DNA from: Sphingomonadaceae bacterium
Lineage (GTDB): Bacteria; Pseudomonadota; Alphaproteobacteria; Sphingomonadales; Sphingomonadaceae
NCBI GenBank assembly: GCA_019239915.1
Contig: JAFAZF010000063.1
Coordinates: 1-64,000, forward strand
DNA: 64,000 nt
Reading direction: 5' to 3'
The number at the start of each line of letters is the position of its first letter. Position 1 is the first letter of the stretch. The position numbers and the translations under genes were made by a program. Of this stretch, positions 8,852 to 17,456 are shown one piece after another. The notes beneath the pieces are model-generated. The model worked only from the letters and a program-made list of their open reading frames with translations. It was not told the origin of the DNA and did no database searches.

Positions 8852-10015
8852 ATGCGCTTGTGGCAACCGGATCGGATGAGCGGCGCGACGGCGCTCGCCG
8901 ACCAACCCGCGCGCAAACGCAAGCTCGCCGAGCGCGTTGCCGAGCGCATCGTTTCCGACATCATCCAGCGCGGCTGGCAGGCGGGCGACATGCTCGGCAC
9001 CGAAGCCGATCTTATCGAGCGCTACGGCATCTCGCGCGCGACATTCCGGGAAGCCGTACGCCAGCTCGAATGGCATGGCGCCGCCGGCATGCGGCGTGGC
9101 GCCAACGGCGGACTGGTCGTCAACGCCCCCCCAAGGCTTGCCGCGATCTTCGCCATCAAAGCCTATTTCGAATTCGCCGGCATCGGATCCGACGAACGCA
9201 AGGCAGCGAGCGAGGTGCTCTCCGCCGCCGCCCCCTTCCGTCCCGGTCCGCACGAGAATCTGGCGATCGCCCTGTTCCTCGAGGCTGCCGATGATCGCAC
9301 CGTCGCGGCGCTGCCGGAGCAGCGGCAGGCAATGGGCTCGGCATCGAAGCTGAGCGAGCGGATCACCCTTTCGCTGGTCGAAGACATCCGGTCCGCGAAT
9401 GCCGAGCTCGGCACTGTCATCGGTAACGAGGCGGATCTCCAGCAGCGCTTCGGCATCAGCCGCGCGATCTTACGCGAGGCGCTTCGTCCGCTCGAGCTGC
9501 ACGACATCCTTCGCGTGAAGGCCGGTTCGCAGGGCGGCGTGATCGTTCATCGTGTCGATCCCGAGTATACGGTGGGCATTACCAGCACCTATTTTACCTA
9601 TACGCGGATTCCGCTGTCCCAGACATGGGAAGCCAATTCGAGCCTGTCTCTCGCATCCGCCGAGGCCCTCTTGCGACAGGACGATATCCCGCTCGACCGC
9701 TTGCGCTCTGCGCTCGAAGATTTGCAGTTGGCAGGCGCGGATGACTATATCAACGTTGCCGGCGAGTTCCACAGCATCGTGGCGAACGCTTGCGGCAATC
9801 GCGCCATAGCGCTCTTCACGGGGGTGTTGCTGCGCTACTTCAGAGACGTCGTGCCGCGACCGGACCCGCGTTTCCTTCCCGATCTCAAGAATGGTCACCG
9901 CCGTTTGCTCGATGCACTGGAGACGCGCGATAGGCGCGCCGCTCAGATTGAGATTGCGGCGATGTTCGATCATTCGCGGCGCTGGATCAGAAAAGTGGAA
10001 GCCGAAGCGGAGTAG
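8852..10015 (+). CDS. GntR/FadR-family regulator with two winged-helix domains
   Basis: 387 aa. Two GntR-type DNA-binding units are visible. The first is at about residues 29-90 (GTEADLIERYGISRATFREAVRQLEWHG, wing GGLVV), the second at about 170-235 (GNEADLQQRFGISRAILREALRPLELHD, wing GGVIV). The spacer is only about 75 residues, too short for a full FCD effector domain. The C-terminal 140 residues, with FHSIVANACGN, look like an FCD-type ligand domain. The start is uncertain: ATG 8852 or ATG 8876. Divergent from the thioesterase operon and upstream of the acyl-CoA dehydrogenase operon, so it is the probable local regulator responding to a CoA ester or acid intermediate. Confidence 0.82.
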   Translation: MRLWQPDRMSGATALADQPARKRKLAERVAERIVSDIIQRGWQAGDMLGTEADLIERYGISRATFREAVRQLEWHGAAGMRRGANGGLVVNAPPRLAAIFAIKAYFEFAGIGSDERKAASEVLSAAAPFRPGPHENLAIALFLEAADDRTVAALPEQRQAMGSASKLSERITLSLVEDIRSANAELGTVIGNEADLQQRFGISRAILREALRPLELHDILRVKAGSQGGVIVHRVDPEYTVGITSTYFTYTRIPLSQTWEANSSLSLASAEALLRQDDIPLDRLRSALEDLQLAGADDYINVAGEFHSIVANACGNRAIALFTGVLLRYFRDVVPRPDPRFLPDLKNGHRRLLDALETRDRRAAQIEIAAMFDHSRRWIRKVEAEAE

Positions 10016-10224
10016 CGTCCGCCGACGTGCCGCGATGCGACGTCCCCAGCCGCCCGCGGATTCGGGCTTGCGGTGGGTCGTGCGATCGGCAAGTGGGTTA
10101 CTGATCGGAGAGTTGATGGGAGGGGTGACGGCTGGCGCCGGCGACGGGGCATTGTCCACGCCGCCCTCGCTCCCGCCCCGCAAGGCAGATGAACCGCAAC
10201 ACGTAGCAAGGTGATCGCAGGCGC

Positions 10225-11295
10225 ATGTCCGACGAATTCGATCTCGATGTCCTCGCTGAAAGCTTCTCGGAGTTTCTCGAAGGCGAATGGCCCAAGGAGA
10301 AGGCGATCGCTTACGAGCGGTCCGACCAATCCTATGACGCCGACTTGTGGTCGGCCATGGCCGGCCTCGGCTGGACGGCACTGACAGCTCCGGAAGCAGA
10401 GGGCGGGCTTGGTCTCGGGACAGCGGCAGCGGCGCATCTTCACGCCGCGCTGGGCGCAGCGGTGACGCCGACACCGATGCTCGGCACGCTGCTTGCGACG
10501 ACGCTCCTCGGGGCAACGGGCGCCGAGGGTGCGCGGGGCCTGCTCGCCGGGATCATCGACGGCTCGCTGCGTGTCGCGGTCGCCGAACCAAACGCCGTCC
10601 CCGTTCAGACCGACGGGAAGACCATCTCCGGCACGGCGCGCGATCTCCTTGACGCGCCTGGCGCCAACCTCCTGCTCGTTCGCATCGCGCTGGCGGGGCA
10701 GCCGGGCTGGGTCGCGATCGATGCGGATGCGCCGGGCGTGTCCATCCATCGCTACACGCTTGCCGACACGACGCGCTCGCTCGGCGACGTGACGCTGGAC
10801 AACGTCCAGATCGGTGAGGGCCGACTCATTCGCCCCACGGCAGGTGCCGCGCTCGACGATCTCCTGACCCGCCAGGCCTGCGTCGCGATCGCCGCCGACT
10901 CGCTCGGCGGCGGCGAGGCGGTGCTCAAGATCACGATCGAATATATGAAGGTGCGCGAACAGTTCGGCAGGCTGATCGGCTCGTTTCAGGCGCTCAAGCA
11001 TCGTGTCGCGGATCATCATGCCGCGCTGGTCGGCGCGCGCGAGCTGGTGCTGAACGCGGCGACCATACCGGACGATGACGACGGCGCGCTACTCGCGGCG
11101 CTCTCGACGAAGGCGCATGTAGCGGCCGTGACGGCGGATATCGCGCGGGACTGCATTCAGCTTCACGGCGGCGTAGGCTTCACATCCGAATTCTCGCCGC
11201 ATCTCTATCTCAAGCGCGCCAAGCTCAACGAGGCGCTGTACGGCACGCGCACCGCCATACTCGACCGCGTCGCCGACATGCTGGAGGCCGCATGA
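10225..11295 (+). CDS. Acyl-CoA dehydrogenase, short subunit of a probable heteromeric pair
   Basis: 356 aa, shorter than the usual 380-400. The N-terminal helical domain includes GWTALTAPEAEGGLGLG. The C-terminal domain has EYMKVREQFGRLIGSFQALKH (FAD/dimer contact) and IQLHGGVGFTSEFSPHLYLKRAK. The middle beta domain is weakly conserved and lacks the GFSEPxAGSD motif that the partner has. In steroid-degrading actinobacteria and proteobacteria such short proteins pair with a long subunit to form alpha2beta2 enzymes for bulky substrates. The stop overlaps the start of the long subunit (ATGA, 11292-11295), which supports a 1:1 complex. First gene of an operon after a 209-bp gap from the GntR gene in which I see no further gene. 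Confidence 0.85.
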   Translation: MSDEFDLDVLAESFSEFLEGEWPKEKAIAYERSDQSYDADLWSAMAGLGWTALTAPEAEGGLGLGTAAAAHLHAALGAAVTPTPMLGTLLATTLLGATGAEGARGLLAGIIDGSLRVAVAEPNAVPVQTDGKTISGTARDLLDAPGANLLLVRIALAGQPGWVAIDADAPGVSIHRYTLADTTRSLGDVTLDNVQIGEGRLIRPTAGAALDDLLTRQACVAIAADSLGGGEAVLKITIEYMKVREQFGRLIGSFQALKHRVADHHAALVGARELVLNAATIPDDDDGALLAALSTKAHVAAVTADIARDCIQLHGGVGFTSEFSPHLYLKRAKLNEALYGTRTAILDRVADMLEAA

Positions 11296-12542
11296 TGACC
11301 CAGACGTCCGAAGCCCTTGCTCCTGCAATCGACCGCACCGCGGCGCGCACCTTCGATCCGCTTTCGAAGGTGGGCGACGAGCAGGCGTTCCGCCAGGAGA
11401 TCCGCGACTGGCTCGCCGCCGTGCTGCCGGCCGACTGGCGGAAGCAGTGGCAGCAAACACGCGAGTCCGATCTCCGCGGTGTAATGACTTGGTGGCTCGA
11501 GGAACGCCGCAAGGTCGGCCTAGCCACGCCCCATTGGCCCAAGGCGTGGGGCGGCCCCGGCATCTCCTTCGCCTATCAGATCATGGTCTATGAGGAGCTC
11601 TCGCGCGCTGACGCGCCCGAGCTCGACATCTTCACCATCTCGCTTTTCCATACGCCCGCGACGCTATTCGAGCATGGCACGCAGGATCAAATCGATCGTT
11701 ATCTCGGCGGCATCACTCAGGGCACCGACATCTGGTGCCAGGGTTTCTCTGAGCCCGGCGCGGGGTCGGACCTCGCGTCGCTGCGGACGGCGGCGATACG
11801 TGACGGTGACGACTACATCGTCAACGGTCAGAAGATATGGTCGTCATCCTCGATGCACGCCGATTATTGCCTGCTGCTTGCCCGCACCGATCCCAACGGC
11901 AAGCGCAAGCATGACGGCATCTCATATTTCATCATGGACATGAAGTCGCCCGGCATCACCGTGCGTCCGATCCGCCAGATCACCGGCGAATCCGAGTTCG
12001 CGGAAGTGTTCATGGATGATGTCCGCATACCGGCGAAGAACCTGATCGGCGCCGAAGGCAATGGCTGGAACATCGCGCAATCGACGTTGTCAACCGAGCG
12101 CGGCCTGCTGATCTTCGGATCGACGGAGCGGCTCGCGCGCTCCTTCGCGCTGGATCGCGTCGATGCCAAAGACAGCTGGATGCGCGATGTTGGGCTTCGC
12201 CGCGAATATGCCGGCTTCTATGCGGAGCTGCAGGCGATCCGACTGATGGTCCGCCGTCTGCTCGCGGAGCTCGAGGCCAACCCCGAGAAGGCGTCCCCCA
12301 CCCTGCCGACGTTCATCAAGCTCAACTGGGGTCCGTTTCTGCAAAGCTACAGCGAGTTCCTGGTTCGTGCGGAAGGACTCGAGGCGCAGAAGTGGCAGCC
12401 TTCGATTCCGGGCACGGGCCACAGTAGCCGGCTGCGCTTCAACGATTTCCTCAAGAGCTACGGCTGGACGGTCGCCGGCGGTTCGAACGAAATCATGCGC
12501 AACATCATCTCCGAGCGCATCCTAGCAATGCCGCGGGGATGA
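11292..12542 (+). CDS. Acyl-CoA dehydrogenase, long subunit of a probable heteromeric pair
   Basis: 416 aa complete acyl-CoA dehydrogenase fold. It contains WCQGFSEPGAGSDLASLRT and the segment YIVNGQKIWSSSSMHADY, both FAD/substrate contacts. The segment STLSTERGLL has a Glu in the position I recall as the base in steroid-type heteromeric dehydrogenases. The C-terminal AGGSNEIMRNIISERIL lacks the Glu found in the medium-chain enzyme's YEGT motif. Introduces an alpha,beta double bond in an acyl-CoA, passing electrons to ETF. The start is fixed by ATGA overlap with the short subunit. An Old Yellow Enzyme gene follows after 55 bp. Confidence 0.88.
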   Translation: MMTQTSEALAPAIDRTAARTFDPLSKVGDEQAFRQEIRDWLAAVLPADWRKQWQQTRESDLRGVMTWWLEERRKVGLATPHWPKAWGGPGISFAYQIMVYEELSRADAPELDIFTISLFHTPATLFEHGTQDQIDRYLGGITQGTDIWCQGFSEPGAGSDLASLRTAAIRDGDDYIVNGQKIWSSSSMHADYCLLLARTDPNGKRKHDGISYFIMDMKSPGITVRPIRQITGESEFAEVFMDDVRIPAKNLIGAEGNGWNIAQSTLSTERGLLIFGSTERLARSFALDRVDAKDSWMRDVGLRREYAGFYAELQAIRLMVRRLLAELEANPEKASPTLPTFIKLNWGPFLQSYSEFLVRAEGLEAQKWQPSIPGTGHSSRLRFNDFLKSYGWTVAGGSNEIMRNIISERILAMPRG

Positions 12543-12597
12543 TCATCGACCGAGCGGCGGCAGTCGCCGTCTCCCTCGCTTACGAACGAGGATAGTA

Positions 12598-13761
12598 GTG
12601 GACGAAGCACTCGCTCCGCTCTTCGAGCCGTTTGCGTTGCGCAAGCTCCGGCTCTGCAACCGCATCGTCATGGCGCCGATGACGCGCGGCTTCTCGCCGA
12701 ACGGCATCCCCGGTGATGACGTAGCCGGCTACTACCGCCGCCGCGCCGAAGGCGGCGCGGGAATGATCATCACCGAAGGCGTCGGTGTCGATCATCCGGC
12801 GGCGCTGGGCGGCAGCGGCGTCGACGGCGACAATGCGCCGCACATGTATGGCAAGGCGGCACTGGCCGGCTGGAAGCGGGTCGTCGACGACGTACATACC
12901 GCAGGCGGCGTGATCATCCCGCAGCTCTGGCATCAGGGCGTGATGCGCGAGCAGGGCACCGGCCCGCACCCGCAAACGCCCTCGGCCCGTCCCTCCGGCA
13001 TCTGGGGCCCGCTCGACAAGCAGAACACGGTGAACGACGCCTATCTCGGATCGGTCGCCGCTCGCGCCGGTGAGCCGATGAGCGAAACGGACATTGCCGA
13101 CGTCATCGCGGGCTTCGCCCGCAGCGCCAGGGCGGCAATGGAGGTCGGCTTCGACGGCATCGCGATCCACGGCGCCCATGGCTACATGATCGATACCTTC
13201 CTCTGGGAGGGGACCAACCTTCGCCAGGACAGGTGGGGCGGCGACCGCAAACGACGCACGACGTTCGCCGTGGAGATGATCCGGGCGATCCGCCGGGAGA
13301 TCGGCGACGAACCGGTGATCGACTTCCGCTTCTCACAGTGGAAGCAGCAGGACGTGCGGGCGCTGTTGGCGACGACGCCACAGGAGCTGGAGGAGGTGCT
13401 CGGCCCGATGGCCGACGCCGGCGTCGACATCTTCGATGCAAGCCAGCGCTATTTCGATCGCGCGGAGTTCGCGGGGTCGCCGCTCAACCTTGCGGGCTGG
13501 GCCAAGAAACTGACCGGGAAACATGCTCAGACGGTCGGCGGCGTCGGCCTTTCCTCTGGCATGTATGACTCGCAGAAGGACGGGCGTTCGGCCGTCGCGC
13601 TGATCAACGTGCACAAGGTCGCCGAGAGACTCGCGCGCGGCGAGTTCGATCTCGTCGGTGTCGGACGTGCGATCATGCACGATCCGGTCTGGGCACGCCG
13701 AGTTCGCAACGGAGAAGACTTGCTCGCCTATGATGAAGCGTCGCGACTCGAACTGACCTGA
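12598..13761 (+). CDS. NADH:flavin oxidoreductase, Old Yellow Enzyme family
   Basis: 387 aa FMN TIM barrel. Visible are NRIVMAPMTRGFSPNG near the N-terminus, IIPQLWHQG, the signature IHGAHGYMIDTFLW (active-site HxxH-type region), QDRWGGDRKRRTTF, and the C-terminal phosphate-binding region with FDLVGVGRAIMHDP. Family members reduce the C=C bond of enones or dienoyl-CoAs with NAD(P)H. No C-terminal FAD or iron-sulfur domain, in contrast to the protein at 32890. GTG start at 12598 after GAGGATAGTA. Probably in the operon with the dehydrogenase pair; a terminator-like hairpin follows. Confidence 0.85.
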   Translation: MDEALAPLFEPFALRKLRLCNRIVMAPMTRGFSPNGIPGDDVAGYYRRRAEGGAGMIITEGVGVDHPAALGGSGVDGDNAPHMYGKAALAGWKRVVDDVHTAGGVIIPQLWHQGVMREQGTGPHPQTPSARPSGIWGPLDKQNTVNDAYLGSVAARAGEPMSETDIADVIAGFARSARAAMEVGFDGIAIHGAHGYMIDTFLWEGTNLRQDRWGGDRKRRTTFAVEMIRAIRREIGDEPVIDFRFSQWKQQDVRALLATTPQELEEVLGPMADAGVDIFDASQRYFDRAEFAGSPLNLAGWAKKLTGKHAQTVGGVGLSSGMYDSQKDGRSAVALINVHKVAERLARGEFDLVGVGRAIMHDPVWARRVRNGEDLLAYDEASRLELT

Positions 13762-13780
13762 GCAGCGCGTACCGCCCACG

Positions 13781-13812
13781 AGCCGGAAGGCTCTCGCGCC
13801 GGCTGTCTTTTT
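13781..13812 (+). terminator. Probable intrinsic terminator or attenuator
   Basis: AGCCGG (13781-13786) and CCGGCT (13799-13804) can pair, and the right arm is followed by GTCTTTTTC. An alternative hairpin GAGCC-GGAA-GGCTC (13780-13793) overlaps it. It lies between the Old Yellow Enzyme gene and the flavin monooxygenase gene, so the latter may be only partly cotranscribed with the operon upstream. Confidence 0.5.
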
Positions 13813-13854
13813 CAGTATGCTGATTGAGCTGAATTCCGCAAGGAGCCTTGTCCG

Positions 13855-14979
13855 ATGTCGATCCCCTTCCCCGATCTCTTGCTGGATCGCGCGCGCGGGA
13901 TCGCCGAGACGCTGCCCGCCAGGATCGCGCGCGCCAACGAACATCGTGATCTCGATCCGGACGTGATCGCGGCAATCGAAGACGCCGATCTCTTCCGCCT
14001 GTTCCGGCCGCGCCGCTTCGGCGGATTCGAGATGGCGCCGGGACATTTCTACGACATCCAGAACGTCTTCGCGGAGCGTTGCCTGTCGACTGCCTGGGTC
14101 TACGGCGTGCTCAGCATCCAATCCTTCGTGCTCGCGCTGTTCGACGCCCGAGCGCAGGACGACGTCTGGGGCACGGACCCGACCGCCCGCGTCTCTTCCT
14201 CGTTCAAGCCCGAAGGAACGGTCGAGCCAGTCGATGGCGGCTATCGCATCACCGGACGGTGGACCTTCTCGAGCGGCAGCCGTCACGCTGGCTGGGCGCT
14301 CGTCGGCGGGCTGGTGCCGCAAGCCGGCGCGCCGCCGCAGATGCGCTTGTTCCTGGTGCCCCGCGCCGACTACGAGATCGTCGACACGTGGCACACCTTC
14401 GGGCTGCGCGGCACCGGCAGCAACGATCTGCGCATCGAAGGCGCCTTCGTGCCGACACATCGCAGCTGGCAACCGACGCCCGGCGTGACGCTCTCGACCG
14501 CTCGCGATATCGCGCCGCTTTACCGGCTGCCGTGGCTGTTCATGTTCCCGTCCTGTATCGCCAATCTCGCCATCGGCGCCGGGCGCGGCGCCGTAAAGCG
14601 GCTGGCGCAGAGCTGCGCCAATGCACCCGCAGCGGCGGCCGAGCAGGTGCGCCTCGCCATCGGCCGCGCGTCACGCCGGATCGAGGCGGCGAACCTCCTG
14701 CTGCAGGCGAACGTGGCGACGATGTACGCCAAAGCCCAGCGCGGCGAGGCGTTGGCGGCAAGCGACGCGATCCTCTATCGCAGCCAGCTCGCCGCGATGC
14801 TGCGCGAGATCGCCGCCGAGGTAGACACGCTCATGCTCCACACCGGCGGTCGCGGTATCAGCGAGACAGGCCCGCTGACGCAAACCTGGCTGGACCTCTG
14901 TGCCGCCCGCCACCACATGGGCAATATTCCCGACGGCACCACGCTCGGCCTCGCCGACGCTCTGATCGAGGTGGCTTAG
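13855..14979 (+). CDS. Flavin-dependent monooxygenase, HsaA/acyl-CoA dehydrogenase-fold oxygenase
   Basis: 374 aa protein with the acyl-CoA dehydrogenase fold but features of the group D oxygenases (HsaA, DszC and HpaB-like enzymes). These are LFRPRRFGGFE (residues 41-51), the segment CLSTAWVYGVL, DDVWGTDPTARVSSSFKPEG, GGYRITGRWTFSSGSRHAGW, and HTGGRGISETGPLTQTWLD near the C-terminus. HsaA hydroxylates the phenolic ring of 3-HSA in steroid degradation using reduced flavin supplied by a separate reductase. No reductase gene is nearby. Hydroxylation of a ring or phenol intermediate is the best guess, but an unusual dehydrogenase cannot be excluded. RBS AAGGAG precedes the ATG. Confidence 0.75.
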   Translation: MSIPFPDLLLDRARGIAETLPARIARANEHRDLDPDVIAAIEDADLFRLFRPRRFGGFEMAPGHFYDIQNVFAERCLSTAWVYGVLSIQSFVLALFDARAQDDVWGTDPTARVSSSFKPEGTVEPVDGGYRITGRWTFSSGSRHAGWALVGGLVPQAGAPPQMRLFLVPRADYEIVDTWHTFGLRGTGSNDLRIEGAFVPTHRSWQPTPGVTLSTARDIAPLYRLPWLFMFPSCIANLAIGAGRGAVKRLAQSCANAPAAAAEQVRLAIGRASRRIEAANLLLQANVATMYAKAQRGEALAASDAILYRSQLAAMLREIAAEVDTLMLHTGGRGISETGPLTQTWLDLCAARHHMGNIPDGTTLGLADALIEVA

Positions 14980-15036
14980 CCGCCGGCTGCCGACGCGCCG
15001 GACGTCCAGTTCAGACGGACTGGCTTAGAGGAGGAA

Positions 15037-15067
15037 GGGCGAGCGACGGTGGTCATCCGTCTCGCCC
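15037..15067. terminator. Stem-loop between convergent genes
   Basis: GGGCGAG-CG-ACGG (15037-15049) pairs with CCGT-CTCGCCC (15057-15067), leaving a 2-nt bulge and a short loop. It lies in the 96-bp gap between convergent stops at 14979 and 15076. No T-tract, so probably a bidirectional end structure. A smaller CCAGT/ACTGG hairpin lies just before it (15006-15022). Confidence 0.45.
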
Positions 15068-15075
15068 CTCGCGGC

Positions 15076-16152
15076 TCACCAGCCGGCGAGATCGGCGGCG
15101 CGCAGGCGGTTGCGGGTCGGCGAGCCGAGCCAGGCCCAGTCCCACATAGCGCGCTTCATGTAGATGTGGGTGTCGTGCTCCCAGGTGAAGCCGATGCCGC
15201 CATGCGCCTCGACCGTATCGCGGGTTACCTGAAGATAGGTGTCGGTGAGGTGGGCCTTGGCTTGCGCAGCGGCGTGCGACGCCTGCTCGGGGATCGCGTC
15301 CCAGGCGTGCGCGGCATACCAGTAGAGCCCCCGCGACGGCTCCGTCGCCAGCGCCATCTTGACGAGTTGGTAGCGTAAACCCTGAAAGTGCGCGATCGTC
15401 GTGCCATATTGCTCGCGCATCTTGGCGTAATCGACGGACATGTCGACGCAATGCTCGGCGCCGCCAAAGGCATCGGCGGCGATCAGAATCGCAGCGGCAT
15501 CGATGAGCTTCGGCAGCGCGTCCTTGCCGCCTTCGAGCAGCTCGGCAGTGGCGCCTTCGAAGGTGACGGTGTCGAGCGGACGGGTGCGATCCGCGCCGTC
15601 GCTGCGCTTCACCGTGTAGGCGGCGCCCTTCTCGACCAGCCCCAGCCCCTCCTTCACGCCGACGACGATCAGATCGGCTTCCGCGGCGTTGGGCACGAGC
15701 GTCTTGACGCCGCTCAGCGCGTTCGCCGCCGAGAGCGTCCACTCGTCCGGCATCCAGGCAGACTTGCCCTCGCCCAGCGCGACCGTTGCGAGCAGATCGC
15801 CCGCGGCGAGCCGGGGCAGCCACTTCGTCTTCTGTGCGTCGCTGCCGCCGAGCACGATCGCGAGCGTCGCGAGGACGTGACCGAAGAACGGCACCGGTGC
15901 CGCATATGCACCAAGCGTTTCCGCGACGATCGCGAGATCGATCATCTGCAGGCCGAGGCCGCCATGCTCCTCAGGAACGATGATTGCCGGCAAGCCGAAC
16001 GCGACGAGTTGCGCCCACAGATCGGCGTCGATCACGGCATCGCCCGGCGTGTCGAACATCTTGTGGACATGCTGCGCATCGCAATTGTCGCGCAGCAGAT
16101 CGGCGAGGCTGTCGACCAGCGCAAGCTGCTCTTCGGAAAGCAGGAAGTTCAT
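15076..16152 (-). CDS. Acyl-CoA dehydrogenase, short subunit of a second heteromeric pair
   Basis: 358 aa. It opens MNFLLSEEQLALVDSLADLLRD and carries GLPAIIVPEEHGGLGLQ, DYAKMREQYGTTIAHFQGLRYQ and VEAHGGIGFTWEHDTHIYMKRA. The middle domain is divergent and lacks the long-subunit SEPxAGSD signature. The start is ATG 16152, because ATGA at 16149-16152 overlaps the stop of the long subunit upstream; longer readings only run antisense through that gene. Family knowledge suggests an alpha2beta2 enzyme with the protein at 16149-17321 acting on bulky or branched acyl-CoA. Second and last gene of this leftward operon. Confidence 0.86.
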   Translation of the reverse strand: MNFLLSEEQLALVDSLADLLRDNCDAQHVHKMFDTPGDAVIDADLWAQLVAFGLPAIIVPEEHGGLGLQMIDLAIVAETLGAYAAPVPFFGHVLATLAIVLGGSDAQKTKWLPRLAAGDLLATVALGEGKSAWMPDEWTLSAANALSGVKTLVPNAAEADLIVVGVKEGLGLVEKGAAYTVKRSDGADRTRPLDTVTFEGATAELLEGGKDALPKLIDAAAILIAADAFGGAEHCVDMSVDYAKMREQYGTTIAHFQGLRYQLVKMALATEPSRGLYWYAAHAWDAIPEQASHAAAQAKAHLTDTYLQVTRDTVEAHGGIGFTWEHDTHIYMKRAMWDWAWLGSPTRNRLRAADLAGW

Positions 16153-17321
16153 GCCGCGGCCTTGCCCCCGTGGTGATCGCGCGGCAGCCCGAGGCTGCGC
16201 TCCGCGATGATGTTGCGCTGGATGTTCGAGGTGCCGCCCGCGATCGACATCGACAGCGAGATCATGAAACGCTCGATCCACTTCAGCTTTTCGCCGCCGA
16301 AATCGACGAAGTCGTTCTCGACGATGTCGCGCGCAAGCTTGGCGATGCGGCCGGCCAGCTCGGTCATGTAGATCTTGGGCATCGTCTGGAAGCGGCCGAT
16401 GTCGCGATCGTGCACGTCGTGCGACGTGGCGCGGTAGGTCGAGTAGGTCAGGCTCATCAGCTCGCCCTGAATGGCGGCCAGCTCCTCGCGGATGCGCGGG
16501 TTCTGGATCGCCGGCTTGCCGTCGCGCTCGACTTCCTTGGCGAGCTTCACGAGATCGCGAAACATCGAGAGGCTCCACGTCATCGTCGCGATGCCGGAGC
16601 GTTCATGCTTGAGCGTCGAGCGGGTGACGTTCCAGCCCTTGCCGCGCTCGCCGACGAGCATGTCGGCCGGCGTCTCGGCATTGTCGAAGAACACCTCGTT
16701 GAACTCGAGCTGCCGCGTCATCTGGATCAGCGGGCGAACGGTGACCCCCGGCTGGCGGATGTCGACGAGCAGGTAGGAGATGCCCTGATGTTTCGGGGCG
16801 TCGGGCTCGGTGCGGACCAGGCAGAACATGTGGGTCGCCTTGTGGGCGTGCGTCGTCCAGATCTTCTGGCCGTTGATGATCCACTTGTCGCCGACCAGCT
16901 CGGCCTTGGTGCGCAGCGCCGCGAGGTCGGAGCCCGCGTTCGGCTCGGAAAAGCCCTGCGCCCAGAGGATATCGCCGCGCAGCGTCGGCGCGATGAAGCG
17001 TTCCTTCTGCTCCTCCGTACCCCATTCGAGCAGCGTGGGTACGACGAGGCCATTGCCGGGGATGCGGCCGGCGGGCGCCCGCGCCTTGGTGAGCTCCTCG
17101 CGGATGATCTCGGCCTTGATGATGTCGGGCTCCTGCTCCGAGCCGCCGAAACGCTTGGGGATGCTGCGATGCATGTAGCCCGCCTCGGTAGCGGCGATCA
17201 CGAACGCGCGTTCGTTCTCGCGCGACTTCGGGTTGCCGTCGGCAGGCGGCCAGTGCGCCTTGATGAACGCCCGCACTTCCTCGCGGAACGAATCATATTC
17301 GGGCCCGAACCCCAGTTCCAT
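16149..17321 (-). CDS. Acyl-CoA dehydrogenase, long subunit of the second pair
   Basis: 390 aa. It has LWAQGFSEPNAGSDLAALRT (residues 119-138), WIINGQKIWTTHAHK, the segment STLKHERSGI with Glu240 at the candidate base position, and the C-terminal AGGTSNIQRNIIAERSLGL. The start is ATG 17321 (MELGFGPEY), with GAGG upstream in GAGGATCGGGA; a start 8 codons earlier is possible. First gene of a two-gene operon, coupled by ATGA to the short subunit. It is divergent from the P450 at 17457 across a 135-bp region with the shared 13-bp element, so dehydrogenase and P450 may be induced together. Confidence 0.88.
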   Translation of the reverse strand: MELGFGPEYDSFREEVRAFIKAHWPPADGNPKSRENERAFVIAATEAGYMHRSIPKRFGGSEQEPDIIKAEIIREELTKARAPAGRIPGNGLVVPTLLEWGTEEQKERFIAPTLRGDILWAQGFSEPNAGSDLAALRTKAELVGDKWIINGQKIWTTHAHKATHMFCLVRTEPDAPKHQGISYLLVDIRQPGVTVRPLIQMTRQLEFNEVFFDNAETPADMLVGERGKGWNVTRSTLKHERSGIATMTWSLSMFRDLVKLAKEVERDGKPAIQNPRIREELAAIQGELMSLTYSTYRATSHDVHDRDIGRFQTMPKIYMTELAGRIAKLARDIVENDFVDFGGEKLKWIERFMISLSMSIAGGTSNIQRNIIAERSLGLPRDHHGGKAAA

Positions 17322-17417
17322 TCCCGATCCTCTACATGATTGCACCTCTTGCCATGCAGGAGCCCGACCGTGTCCGCAACCCCAAAGCGCCCCCTTCCCG
17401 TCCGCCGCGATCGTAGA

Positions 17418-17430
17418 TAGATTTGTCTAG
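17418..17430. promoter_or_regulatory. Candidate operator TAGATTTGTCTAG, shared with position 2952
   Basis: A 13-bp element 26 bp before the P450 start codon and 97 bp before the divergent dehydrogenase start. The inner TAGA-TTTG-TCTA is a perfect 4-bp dyad. It matches TAGTTTTGTCTAG at 2952-2964 in 12 of 13 positions. The same location type (divergent spacer between catabolic genes) supports a shared regulator. Confidence 0.42.
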
Positions 17431-17456
17431 AAACCCGATCGCTGAGGAGTGATGTC

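Noticed and set aside
15984-17339. A 451-codon open frame opposite the second dehydrogenase pair
   Set aside because: The minus strand carries clear acyl-CoA dehydrogenase motifs; the plus frame is low in complexity and has no family pattern.
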